Origin: Nostoc sp. NOS(2021)
GTDB taxonomy: Bacteria > Cyanobacteriota > Cyanobacteriia > Cyanobacteriales > Nostocaceae
Assembly: GCF_017115025.1 (NCBI RefSeq)
Contig: NZ_JABXKM010000107.1
Location: 1-56,388 of the forward strand
Reading direction: 5' to 3'
Length of the DNA stretch: 56,388 bases
Both the position numbers and the translations under genes were made by a program. Below, piece after piece: positions 44,538-53,066 of this stretch. Numbering within the stretch: the stretch's first letter is position 1; every line of letters begins with the position of its first letter. Below the pieces are notes generated by a model. It had not been told where the DNA came from and searched no databases. It worked only from the letters and a program-made list of their open reading frames with translations.

Positions 44538-44930
44538 TCAAACTTGCGAATTATCTTTTCTTCCCCTACTGTGGGAAAATTGCAACGCTTCTCCCATTTC
44601 TACCCATTGCTTGATGAGTAGGTATAAAATAGAACGTATACTCACTTGTTTCTGAGTGCAAAGCAATTTGAATTGACGCTTTAAAGATTTTGGAACATAT
44701 GCTTTAACATCTTCAGGGTCTTCGTTCAACGAATCTAGAGATAATTCGGCAAGAGGCGCATCTGCTTGTATCCATTGCCTAATTAAATTATCCAAGACTT
44801 CACTCATTTCTAACTCTTTCTGTACACAAATCACCTTAAACTTAAGCTTTAAAGTTTTCGGTATAGCTCCCTTGACAACTACGGTTTCCTCACTAGTTTC
44901 TTTGAGCACAAATTTCGATATCATCCTCAA
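44538..44930 (-). CDS. Tandem ribbon-helix-helix DNA-binding protein
   Basis: A 130-residue protein with two similar RHH-like units in one chain: VVVKGAIPKTLKLKFKVICV (about 17-36) with VLDNLIRQWIQ, and VKAYVPKSLKRQFKLLCTQK (about 74-93) with ILYLLIKQWVE. Each unit has the short strand, then two helices, of CopG/Arc-type repressors, which normally need two chains to make one DNA-binding ribbon. Here a single chain could fold as a complete pseudo-dimer. No toxin or partner gene adjoins it, so an antitoxin role is not supported. It may repress its own promoter. Another reading is a single-stranded nucleic-acid or plasmid-type regulator. Confidence 0.72.
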   Translation of the reverse strand: MRMISKFVLKETSEETVVVKGAIPKTLKLKFKVICVQKELEMSEVLDNLIRQWIQADAPLAELSLDSLNEDPEDVKAYVPKSLKRQFKLLCTQKQVSIRSILYLLIKQWVEMGEALQFSHSRGRKDNSQV

Positions 44931-45175
44931 TTGCTGTTGGAAAATTTGGACTTATTATCAACCATTACTTTTTCAAAAGTAAAGCTCATAATTAATGCCT
45001 TCAATAAATATCTGGCAATATTACTTGTTCAATTTACAAGATATGCAACTCCTTAAACTTTAGAATATTTTGACAAGGCAATAAAGAAAGAAAGATAAAT
45101 TAAGAATAAACTTAATATATATTATATTATTTTAAAATTGCCAGTAAATAAAATTGAATCAAAGTAATACAAGTA

Positions 45176-45356
45176 ATATCATGTCCGCCTAATCACTTAC
45201 GATATGTCATGGCGAGTGCAACGAAGTGGAACGTACTCCTACGGAGAAGCAAGCTATGCTCCGCGAACACTTCGTACCCTTCTCCTGGCAAAGACGCTAC
45301 GCGAACGGGAACGCCAGGGGCGAAGGCAATGACAACTAATCAACCGGACATGATAT
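45176..45356. repeat. 181-bp inverted-repeat element
   Basis: Ends ATATCATGTCCG (45176-45187) and CGGACATGATAT (45345-45356) are exact inverses; a few more bases (CCTAATCA / TAATCAAC) match imperfectly. The inside is palindrome-rich, with TCATGGCGAGTG, GCGAACACTTCGTACC and CGTTCGCG-type arms. The same end motif is found alone at 1184, 9058 and 16824. No coding capacity. The rest of 44931-45547 is AT-rich and holds no gene. Confidence 0.75.
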
Positions 45357-45547
45357 AAAAGCTTGTACACTTCAAGATACCTGGTAATGACAAGCCTAAA
45401 AAAGAAGGAATTAGAGCAAGCCTTTTTAAGGAGGGTAGGGGATCAAGTCTTAACTGAATTGTATTGCAACCAGATACCTATCTAAATATACTTTATGCGG
45501 CAGACGTTCATTATCCAGTGCATCACTTGAGTGGCATCAGCCCGAAA

Positions 45548-48208
45548 TTAATCTGACAACACCTGTTCTGCACACTGCTGGATTAATTTGGCGATTAAAC
45601 CCGTCCAACCAGTTTGATGACTAGCACCAATACCAGCGCCGTTATCTCCGTGAAAGTATTCATTGAACAGAATCAGATCACGCCAATTCGGGTCAGTTTG
45701 GAATTTTTCTATTCCACCATAAAAAGGTCGGCGACCAGAAGCATCTGTGAGAAAAATTTGGATCAGCCCTTGAGCTAATTCAATGGCTACTTCCTTAAGC
45801 GTCATCATTTGCCCAGAACCGGTTGGACACTCAACTTTGAAATCGTCACCGAAGTAGCGATAGAACTTTTGCAATGATTCTAGGAGTAGATAATTAATCG
45901 GAAACCAAATTGGGCCACGCCAGTTAGAATTACCGCCAAACATCCCTGTGGTAGACTCAGCAGGTTCGTAATCGACTCGATACTGGTGTCCATCGACCGT
46001 CAAGACATAAGGATGGGATGCATGAACTTTAGAAACAGAGCGAATACCATAAGGGCCAAAAAATTCTGTTGCATCTAACATCTTTTCTAAGATGCGACGG
46101 AGTTTATCTGGATGAGCGATCGCTAGTAGTCGGCGCTCACCGACACCTTGTTTATGCATACAAGCGATATTTTGGGTTAGATCGGGGCGATTTTTTAGAA
46201 ACCATTGCGTCCGCTCTCTAAAGCCTGGGAGCCGTTCTAAGGTTTCTGGTTCTAAAATGCTCACGGCACACAATGGGATTAACCCTACCAGCGATCGCAC
46301 TTTCATCGGGAATTGATGACCATTTGGTGAATGTAGGGCATCGTAGTAAAAGCCATCACTTTCATCCCATAATGCTATTTCGGCATCACCAACGCCGTTC
46401 ATGGCATCAGCAATGTACAAGAAATGCTCGAAAAACTTGCTGGCGATGTCTTCGTAGGTAGAATTTTCTTTTGCTAACTCTAAGGCGATCGTCAGCATAT
46501 TCAGACAATACATCGCCATCCAACTTGTGCCATCTGCTTGTTGCAGGTATCCACCAGTTGGTAGTTGAACGCTACGGTCGAAGACACCAATATTATCCAT
46601 GCCCAAAAAGCCACCCTGAAAGATATTTCTGCCTTCTAAATCTTTCCGGTTAACCCACCAAGTAAAGTTCAGCAGTAATTTCTGAAAAACACCCTCCAGA
46701 AATTTTTTATCCGCATGACCATAGATTTTTTGCTCAATCTGATAAACCTGCCATGCAGCCCAAGCATGTACCGGCGGATTAACATCACCAAAGGCCCATT
46801 CATAGGCTGGTAGCTGACCGTTAGGATGCATATACCACTCTCGTGTCAAACGACTCAGTTGCAGCTTGGCAAAGTCGGGGTCAATCATCGAGAGCGGAAT
46901 TACATGAAAAGCTAAATCCCAAGCCGCAAACCAAGGATATTCCCATTTGTCGGGCATGGAAAGTATATCGTCGTCAAATAGATGAAACCATTCATGGTTT
47001 CTGCCAGTGAGCCGCGATGCTGGCGGCGGCGGGCCGGCCGGATCGCCTTTTAGCCATTGTTCAACTACATAATAGTAAAATTGTTTACTCCACAACATGC
47101 CAGCAAATGCCTGTCGCTGCACATTCCGACTGTCCTCTAACATCGGCAACGGACAAATCCGCTGATAAAATTCATCTGCCTCGCGCTGGCGCTGTTGCCA
47201 AACTGTATCAAATTCAGTCCCGAATGGTGCAATTAAATTTTGCGCGTCACTTAATCGCAACCGCACTGTCTTGGTTTCGCCTGCACCGATGTGTAATTCG
47301 TAATGAGCAGCAAACTTAGTGCCAATCTGATTAGGATTGACACCTGTTTTTTGCCCATTTACGACATAATTGTTAATTCCATCTTTAACGTATGCTGAAG
47401 CATTGCTAACCCCAAACAATCTTTGATTATTAGTCTCATTTTCTGTAAATAGTAGTTCTGGAGTTTCATTGCAGTAGAGCCATCGGGTTTCTAAAGAGGA
47501 GTGATAAGCTTCGATGGTGCTGAGGTGAGAGTTAGATTGGCTAATTTTCAGCCACGGCTTCTCTTCTTGATTAGAAGTCCAAGACCAGGTGTTGCGAAAC
47601 CAGAGTGTTGGTAACAAATGCAGCATTTTTGCTTCTGGCCCTCGGTTGATCACACGGATCTCAATCAAAATGTCGTCGGGTGAAGCCTTGGCGTACTCAA
47701 CGAATACATCAAAATAGCGGTCTTGGTCAAATATACCTGTATTGATTAATTCAAACTCTGGGGCTTGGCGATCTCTGCGCCGATTTTCTTCTACCAGCTG
47801 GCTGTATGGAAAAGCAGCTTGGGGATATTTATAAAGATATTTCATGTAGGAGTGAGTCGGGGTGTTATCCAGGTAGAAGTAGTATTCTTTAACATCTTCC
47901 CCGTGATTCCCTTGATTTCCTGTAAGGCCGAAAAGCCTCTCTTTGAGAATTGTATCCTCACCATTCCAGAGAGCGATCGCAAAACATAGTCGCTGATGAT
48001 TATCGGAAATTCCCGCAATCCCATCTTCTCCCCAGCGATAGGCGCGGGAGCGGGCATGGTCATGGGGAAAGAATTCCCAGGCGGTACCATTAGGGCTATA
48101 GTCTTCCCGCACTGTTCCCCACTGCCGTTCACTCAGGTAAGAACCCCATCGTTTCCAGTAGGCTGTGCGATCGCGGTCTGCTGCTAATCTTGCTTCTTCT
48201 TGGGTCAT
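45548..48208 (-). CDS. GH63-like glucosidase (MGH1 type)
   Basis: An 886-residue glycoside hydrolase of the GH63 / mannosyl-oligosaccharide glucosidase-like family. An N-terminal beta-sandwich (about 1-330) precedes an (alpha/alpha)6 barrel. Family landmarks: [13 protein letters not shown] (catalytic Asp region), [18 protein letters not shown] and [13 protein letters not shown] near the end. Bacterial relatives cleave glucosylglycerate, glucosylglycerol-type or other short glucosides, so it may mobilise compatible solutes. No signal peptide, hence cytoplasmic. It opens a minus-strand single-gene unit; no ribosome site stands out at 48208. The substrate is not settled by sequence. Confidence 0.9.
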   Translation of the reverse strand: MTQEEARLAADRDRTAYWKRWGSYLSERQWGTVREDYSPNGTAWEFFPHDHARSRAYRWGEDGIAGISDNHQRLCFAIALWNGEDTILKERLFGLTGNQGNHGEDVKEYYFYLDNTPTHSYMKYLYKYPQAAFPYSQLVEENRRRDRQAPEFELINTGIFDQDRYFDVFVEYAKASPDDILIEIRVINRGPEAKMLHLLPTLWFRNTWSWTSNQEEKPWLKISQSNSHLSTIEAYHSSLETRWLYCNETPELLFTENETNNQRLFGVSNASAYVKDGINNYVVNGQKTGVNPNQIGTKFAAHYELHIGAGETKTVRLRLSDAQNLIAPFGTEFDTVWQQRQREADEFYQRICPLPMLEDSRNVQRQAFAGMLWSKQFYYYVVEQWLKGDPAGPPPPASRLTGRNHEWFHLFDDDILSMPDKWEYPWFAAWDLAFHVIPLSMIDPDFAKLQLSRLTREWYMHPNGQLPAYEWAFGDVNPPVHAWAAWQVYQIEQKIYGHADKKFLEGVFQKLLLNFTWWVNRKDLEGRNIFQGGFLGMDNIGVFDRSVQLPTGGYLQQADGTSWMAMYCLNMLTIALELAKENSTYEDIASKFFEHFLYIADAMNGVGDAEIALWDESDGFYYDALHSPNGHQFPMKVRSLVGLIPLCAVSILEPETLERLPGFRERTQWFLKNRPDLTQNIACMHKQGVGERRLLAIAHPDKLRRILEKMLDATEFFGPYGIRSVSKVHASHPYVLTVDGHQYRVDYEPAESTTGMFGGNSNWRGPIWFPINYLLLESLQKFYRYFGDDFKVECPTGSGQMMTLKEVAIELAQGLIQIFLTDASGRRPFYGGIEKFQTDPNWRDLILFNEYFHGDNGAGIGASHQTGWTGLIAKLIQQCAEQVLSD

Positions 48209-48372
48209 AGCGATTTCGGATTTTAAATTTTACATTTTGGAGGCAGTGCGTTGCGGTAAGCAGTTTGTTGTTGCAACTGGCGTGATTTGGGGAGTTACCG
48301 ATACCATTGGTTAAGCTGAAAAAACATCTAATTTGCATAACCGAATTAAATATAACTCTTGTGGGGTGGGCA

Positions 48373-48415
48373 ACATGAGCGCCCTAATTATGCTAGTTAA
48401 ATGTGGAACAGCTTA
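48373..48415. repeat. 43-bp dispersed repeat, copy 2
   Basis: Same orientation as 4161-4203 with one mismatch. Here it lies in the gap between the SDR and GH63 genes (48209-48548), where no gene was seen. Confidence 0.7.
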
Positions 48416-48548
48416 CCAACCATTCTCGGCCTGCTGCCAAATCGAGAACACCACAAATTTAGCATCCAAAGTTGATACTCATAAGGGACAGTACGTTTTG
48501 TTCTCCAGATCACAAAAACTCTGGAATGGTAAAGCCAACACAAATAGT

Positions 48549-49322
48549 TTATTGCTCATGATAATTTCGGCTCAGTCCTCCATCTACATAGAAGGTTGCG
48601 CCTGTGATGTAGTCGGCATCTGATGAGGCTAAAAAGACAACTATGGGTGCGATATCTTCCGGCTTGCCTAAGCGACCCAAAGGAATGTTCTTCAGCAGCG
48701 CTCCCAATTTTTCGGGGTCGTTTAATAGTTTACTATTGATTGGTGTCTCAATTGCTCCAGGAGCCACGTTGTTAATTGTAATTCCCAAAGGGCCAAGCTC
48801 AACTGCTAGGTTACGCATCATCATTTTTACACCACCCTTGCTGACACAGTAGGGAGTGAAGTGGGGGAATGCTATTTCTTCATGGGTAGAGCTAATATTG
48901 ATGATTTTGCCAGTTCGCTTGGTTTCGATGAAGTGCTGTACTATCGCTTGAGTGGCGAAAAATGTGCCTTTGAGGTTGAGATTAATCACTGCGTCATAGT
49001 CGGCTTCGGTGATGTTCCAGAAGTCAGCATTTTGACCGTCGATTCCAGCATTGTTCACAAGAATGTCTAGCTTGCCAAAGTATTGAATACCCTGGTCTAT
49101 CAGTTGGCGAATATCGCTAATTACACTTAAATCAGCTTTAATAATCAAGCCTTTGCATCCAGCAGCTTCCACTTGAGACAGAGTTGTTTGAGCGCCTTCG
49201 GGATGAGAGCGGTAGTCTATTACAACATCTGCACCTTGTTCAGCAAGATGTACAGCTATAGTCTGACCTATTCCCCCACTGCTACCAGTGACTAAAGCTA
49301 CCTTACCTTCTAGTTTCTTCAT
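48549..49322 (-). CDS. Short-chain dehydrogenase (glucose 1-dehydrogenase-like)
   Basis: A roughly 257-residue classical SDR. Cofactor motif TGSSGGIGQ, NNAG (in LVNNAGIDG), catalytic Ser (NISSTHEE) and Tyr-x-x-x-Lys (PYCVSKGG). The Arg in DYRSHPE, after the second strand, suggests NADP. The sequence NAGIDG and C-terminal ITGATFYVDGGLSRNYH resemble glucose 1-dehydrogenase-type and general stress SDRs. The start at 49322 (MKKLEGKVALVTG) has AAGGATAAAATCA before it; the frame's opening at 49379 is less likely. The neighbouring GH63 enzyme releases glucose, so glucose oxidation is possible, but SDR substrates are hard to predict. Confidence 0.9.
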   Translation of the reverse strand: MKKLEGKVALVTGSSGGIGQTIAVHLAEQGADVVIDYRSHPEGAQTTLSQVEAAGCKGLIIKADLSVISDIRQLIDQGIQYFGKLDILVNNAGIDGQNADFWNITEADYDAVINLNLKGTFFATQAIVQHFIETKRTGKIINISSTHEEIAFPHFTPYCVSKGGVKMMMRNLAVELGPLGITINNVAPGAIETPINSKLLNDPEKLGALLKNIPLGRLGKPEDIAPIVVFLASSDADYITGATFYVDGGLSRNYHEQ

Positions 49323-49432
49323 TGATTTTATCCTTCTAGAGTATTTTGATGTTTTTTGGATCTGATAAATGACTCTCACTTAAAGGCATATTGTACTGTA
49401 ACGTCATCTATTTGATTAAGAAAGGATTAAAT

Positions 49433-50242
49433 CTATCCATGCTTTTTAAGATGTGGTACTTTCACATTTTTAAAAATACAACGATAATTGGGAACATGAA
49501 AAAGTTTGCCTGTCAAAACTTCGCGTTTACCCATAGCTATCAGTTGAAAAACTCCTACAGCAGTTAATGCCCCTAATGGAGATGCAATACAATAAAGCCA
49601 CTGGTTTTGCCAAGACCATGCTAGTAAAGCAGGCCCAATGCTGCGTGCTGTATTCAAGCTGGTGCCAGAAATGGGCGCTCCCAACCAAACCATACTTGCC
49701 ACTAGAAGCCATACCATTAAAGGTGTCCAGTGCAATAGCCGATGATGGCTTAAAAAGATGAAGATAGACAAGACTAACAAAAATGTCATGAAAACTTCAG
49801 CTATAAAGACATACCATAATGGATAACCTCTCCCAGGTAAAGTAATACAATAATTGACACTGACAAGGTAATTTCCCCACAAAGCTAATGCTAAAGATGT
49901 GCCCAGAATTGCACCAATAAATTGACCAAAAATATATCCAATTAAGTCATATCTATGCATTTTGCCTTGCAACCAAAATGCCAATGATAAGCAGGGGTTG
50001 AGGTGCGAACCACTCAGTTTACCCAAAGGTGAAATACTAAATAATGCACCACTCCCAGCAAAGATGAGACCATTAATTAATAAACGAGGACTCACAGCAG
50101 GGATAAGATGCTCCATAGGCAAGCCTTTGCCAAAATTGAAAGTGATTATACTGAATCCAACCAAGAGATTGAAAGCAGTTCCCAGCAACTCTGCACCATA
50201 TTCAGGCCAGTTTAGGATTTTCCAATTCGTGAAAGTATTCAT
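49433..50242 (-). CDS. MIP-family channel (aquaporin-like)
   Basis: A roughly 269-residue major intrinsic protein with six membrane spans. The two pore boxes are altered: NPC (GSHLNPCLSLAFW) in the first half-helix and NTA (GTSLNTARSIGPALL) in the second, in place of two NPA boxes. The asparagines that orient water or solute are kept. It should pass water or small neutral solutes such as glycerol. Start ATG 50242 (MNTFTNWKILNW) is preferred; the frame also opens at 50287. The 5' neighbour is the cluster scar; the 3' neighbour is the SDR gene. Selectivity cannot be decided from the boxes alone. Confidence 0.88.
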   Translation of the reverse strand: MNTFTNWKILNWPEYGAELLGTAFNLLVGFSIITFNFGKGLPMEHLIPAVSPRLLINGLIFAGSGALFSISPLGKLSGSHLNPCLSLAFWLQGKMHRYDLIGYIFGQFIGAILGTSLALALWGNYLVSVNYCITLPGRGYPLWYVFIAEVFMTFLLVLSIFIFLSHHRLLHWTPLMVWLLVASMVWLGAPISGTSLNTARSIGPALLAWSWQNQWLYCIASPLGALTAVGVFQLIAMGKREVLTGKLFHVPNYRCIFKNVKVPHLKKHG

Positions 50243-50439
50243 GAGTTTTTTTCTGTTCGACTTTAGCCAATTAGGCAGCACAGACAAGTTGATTTAATAG
50301 CACCTCCATTCATGCCAATAAAATAGTTTCTACATCTATAGCAATCCAACTTGAATTTTGAAAGCATACTCAGACTAAAATCTTTATCCAGCAAGGTTTT
50401 TATCTGAAAAAATTTTCATTAATTAAACCGGAGTCCTAT

Positions 50440-50730
50440 AGCAACGGCATTTACTGCCAACATCTGCGGCAGAACCAATATACGTGATTATTCCGAATAT
50501 GTTGGAGCATTCTATGAGAGCAGTAAGGACAATTTTTCACCTCCAGGGCTGGTGTTGATTTAACTAGTAATTGCTGACTGCCTTGAGCTTGGAACGAATA
50601 CTGGCTTTGAACTGTTGTTATCCAAGATGAACCGTTCGACTGGCTATAGTTTCCGAAACGGCCATGATTTTGTCTCCTTAAGCTTTTGCTCATTGTGCCT
50701 TAGCAGGGAAGAAGATGTTTAAGTCAATGA
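50440..50730. repeat. Scar of a second sugar-cluster copy: zinc-ribbon end joined to tal leader
   Basis: The left part (50440-50644) aligns with 9222-9405, the zinc-ribbon gene at the 3' end of the zwf cluster. The right part (50647-50730) aligns with 15844-15928, the first codons, ribosome site and leader of tal-pgi at the 5' end of the same cluster. Both parts are in the same orientation and order as in the main cluster; all of gnd, zwf, HAD and most of tal-pgi is missing between them. The simplest explanation is a duplicated cluster that later lost its middle of about 6.4 kb. Confidence 0.75.
50451..50693 (-). CDS. Zinc-ribbon small protein, intact copy with new N-terminus
   Basis: An 80-residue protein. 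The conserved part, SNGSSWITTVQSQYS through CPYCSHRMLQHIRNNHVYWFC then RRCW, has two CxxC knuckles for one zinc (residues about 57-79). It resembles a small cyanobacterial family of unknown function. The first 18 residues (MSKSLRRQNHGRFGNYSQ) come from the leader and ribosome site of the tal gene read in a different frame, because of the deletion junction. AAGG lies five bases before ATG 50693. So the gene may still be expressed under the former tal promoter, but with a chance N-terminus. Confidence 0.65.
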   Translation of the reverse strand: MSKSLRRQNHGRFGNYSQSNGSSWITTVQSQYSFQAQGSQQLLVKSTPALEVKNCPYCSHRMLQHIRNNHVYWFCRRCWQ

Positions 50731-50761
50731 AAAAAAGAAGAAAAAGTTTACTAAAGAAAGT

Positions 50762-50854
50762 AGGACTTACGCAAAACTACACGCGCTCAGGGGCAATTCA
50801 TGAATTGCCCCTACCTAAAAATCATTCTTTTCAGCTATTGTTTGCCTAAGTCCT
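50762..50854. repeat. 93-bp MITE, copy 2
   Basis: Two differences from 23037-23129, one in the right terminal repeat (TTTGCCTAAGTCCT). It lies within the scar region, between the tal leader and the 101-bp repeat. The stretch 50855-51134 holds no gene; a G+C-rich patch (50980-51060) is unassigned. Confidence 0.85.
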
Positions 50855-51134
50855 GGAAAGGAAGAAAATATATTTTTGCCCTCTCCCAGAGGGTAACACC
50901 GCACTAAATTTATTTATTGACAAACGTAAGAGGATTTTTTCGAGATACACAGTGCGTTCACCCTTGGCGTCTTGCAGAGAGAAAAAGCGAAAAGTCGGAG
51001 TGGCAGAAGCCACTGCTCTGTTAGCGCAGCGGTAGCGAGTAATCGAGCGTCGGAACGAGCCAAAACAAGGTGTCCTTGTTGAAACCCCTGAATTTATGGG
51101 GTTTCCCTTCTGCGCTCTGCCTTCTCATTGTGAT

Positions 51135-51235
51135 ATGTGGCATTAAAGAAGAGAAATGGTATGGTTGTTATTATTTCGCTTCAAACCTGTCTTCACCAGC
51201 AAAGATCTACACGTTATTACTAAACTTAAGGCTGT
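51135..51235. repeat. 101-bp duplicated sequence, copy 2
   Basis: Gap-free match to 16529-16629. Distance from the tal ATG equivalent (50665) is about 470 bases here and about 667 in the main cluster. The region 51236-51554 shows no convincing gene. Confidence 0.7.
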
Positions 51236-51554
51236 TAACAGGACTTAAATATTTTTGAGTGAGAAACAAGCCTTACCCATGTCGGGTAAGGGAAATACAC
51301 GCGGTAGGGCAAATCAGCACTTCATCACCTGCAAGTATTTACCCGCACCTGTAGGCGATCGCAGTTCTCTGCTTTGGGTACTCCACTGGGAGCAAAATTT
51401 TAAACAGAATTACGGAATTGAGATAACATCGCTTGAAGTCATAATCGTCAAAACACAAACTGACACAGTTTACTGAACTTCTTGCTTTATCAACTCCAAG
51501 CAAGAAATCTTGAAAACAGCCAAATTATTAAAGCTACAAAGGAGATAAATCAAC

Positions 51555-51686
51555 ATGAACGAGAATGATAACCCACAACCCGACCCACAACCACAACCTC
51601 CTGACACATTAGGAAAACCAGGTAAGACCGAATTCATTAACTCTGAACAACAGCCAACAGCACCAGAATTATCAGATAATAATTGA
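51555..51686 (+). CDS. 43-residue Pro/Gln-rich acidic peptide
   Basis: MNENDNPQPDPQPQPPDTLG, then KPGKTEFINSEQQPTAPELS and DNN. Disordered, rich in Pro, Gln, Asn, without Cys or a hydrophobic segment. AAAGGAGATAAATCAAC before the ATG is a strong ribosome site, so translation is likely. No family recognised. A stress-related disordered peptide or a linker-like relic are options. Confidence 0.55.
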   Translation: MNENDNPQPDPQPQPPDTLGKPGKTEFINSEQQPTAPELSDNN

Positions 51687-51838
51687 GCGGGAGTAATCTG
51701 TAATTAGTCCGTGCAGAAATTTCTGCGGGTGAATCAGGGGTTGTCATGAAATAACTCAAGCCAACCCTTCTCAATTTATTTAGTAACGATGAGTATGGTG
51801 GGCAAAAGTTAACAGACGCGATCGCGGTCTCTGACTTA

Positions 51839-51864
51839 TATTTATCTTTCTAAAAAGATAAATA
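51839..51864. promoter_or_regulatory. Perfect 11-bp hairpin
   Basis: TATTTATCTTT (51839-51849) and AAAGATAAATA (51854-51864) with a CTAA loop. About 150 bases after the small-peptide gene and about 150 before the next start. It may end the former's mRNA or be part of the latter's control region. Confidence 0.4.
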
Positions 51865-51930
51865 AATATTTACAAATGGTTGAGATTAGCCCTTATAAGC
51901 CTTAAATAAGAGATGCTTATTCTCATCACC

Positions 51931-51970
51931 AATAAATTATCAGTTTGTCACTACAATCGGATAATTTATT
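51931..51970. promoter_or_regulatory. Inverted repeat before the Tat-type protein gene
   Basis: AATAAATTATC (51931-51941) and its exact inverse GATAATTTATT (51960-51970) spaced by 18 bases, ending 46 bases before ATG 52017. The arm spacing (about three helical turns centre to centre) suits a dimeric regulator. No known operator is matched. Confidence 0.35.
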
Positions 51971-52016
51971 GAGATAATTGTATAGAAATAATTTTACTTT
52001 CTGGCATTTCGCAATT

Positions 52017-52553
52017 ATGAACCCTAACCTTAAAGATATATCCCCAAATTCGCCTCGCCGTCAAATTCTCAAAACTGCTCTCACCTTTGTGACTGGCTTA
52101 ACCACAACATCACTGTTATCTTTTTTGATTCCCAAATCCACAAAGCCAGCACAAGCAATTGTTGTGCAACGACCAAATGAGTTTGAACTTCAGGGCGAAG
52201 GTACTCACATCAAGTATTCAATTCTCAATGGAGTTCCACAGCTTGATTACAGAACTCAAAACATTTCCGAGCATTTCAGTGGTGATCAAATTCAGACATT
52301 AGCTATTGATATCGGTACACTACTCACGGTAATTATTAGCAGACCACCAAACCCTAAGCTGGGAGGAAATATAGTGAGACTGAGCTTACTCTTACCAATT
52401 ATCAACCTAGTTATCGGTAATACAGAAACTTCTGTGCAAACCGAAGCCATTTTAACTACTGAAAAAACATCAGGATTTATCCGTACTCCCCTGTTTGGAC
52501 AATTACAGTCATATCAGACTATAGTACTCAAGGGAACCGCTAGATACCTCTAG
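52017..52553 (+). CDS. Tat-type secreted protein of unknown function
   Basis: A roughly 178-residue protein. The N-terminus MNPNLKDISPNSPRRQILK has a twin-arginine followed by TALTFVTGLTTTSLLSF and a likely cleavage site at KPAQA-IVV, so export by Tat is likely. The mature part is beta-rich (FELQGEGTHIKYSILNGVP, TLLTVIISRPPNP, SLLLPIINLVIG) and ends VLKGTARYL, without cysteines. It looks like a compact beta-barrel or sandwich. No family recognised. The frame opens at 51978, but ATG 52017 gives the proper signal. Confidence 0.75.
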   Translation: MNPNLKDISPNSPRRQILKTALTFVTGLTTTSLLSFLIPKSTKPAQAIVVQRPNEFELQGEGTHIKYSILNGVPQLDYRTQNISEHFSGDQIQTLAIDIGTLLTVIISRPPNPKLGGNIVRLSLLLPIINLVIGNTETSVQTEAILTTEKTSGFIRTPLFGQLQSYQTIVLKGTARYL

Positions 52554-53066
52554 ATAGAGCAACTGTACTACACCAAAACTCGTCGAATATCTTGAGGATA
52601 CATTGAAGTTGTAACTCACATTCCATACTGGGAAAGGGTTGCAGATATCAAAATCCTAGCTCATTTGTTCGCGTTGAAAGGGCTGGTTGGGCTACGTCAA
52701 CGCAAACTCATAAAAATTCAGAAAAACCTAAAAGCAAGGCACAGCCCAAGCTTGTAACAAATAAACCTAGCAGGGGCCATATAACAAGGCCGCCTGCCAG
52801 GAAGGTATAGTATATTCTGGCCATGTTTGATCAGGTTAGCGCTTATTTGTAAAAAATAATTGCGTATCCCTAGATACAATAACTAAATATTTTGGAAAAC
52901 ACAGTTAAGAAAAGTTACTAAATAGGTTAATTTCCAATTAAAACTAACAATTTCCCGAATGGGGAGATGGGGACACGGGGACACGGAAAAATATTTCCTA
53001 ATTCCCAATGCCCCATAATATAAGAAAGCGCTTCACACTTCTTAAATAATCAGCTTTATTAGAACA
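52554..53066. other. Intergenic region before ubiD
   Basis: No gene seen. A hairpin (52770-52797; GCAGGGGCC against GGCCGCCTGC with one bulge) and a short direct repeat GGGGACAC (52969-52986, two units) are present. The ubiD promoter is expected in the AT-rich final 100 bases. Confidence 0.5.

Noticed and set aside
44538-44930. Antitoxin of a toxin-antitoxin pair
   Set aside because: Neither neighbour is a toxin-sized gene and both flanking gaps are gene-free.
50980-51060. tRNA-like G+C-rich patch (GTTAGCGCAGCGGTAGCG)
   Set aside because: No cloverleaf with anticodon and T-loop could be drawn; it resembles dispersed Nostoc repeat sequence.
51255-51476. 73-residue frame starting at TTG
   Set aside because: Weak start, no ribosome site, contains a HIP1 site and no recognisable pattern.
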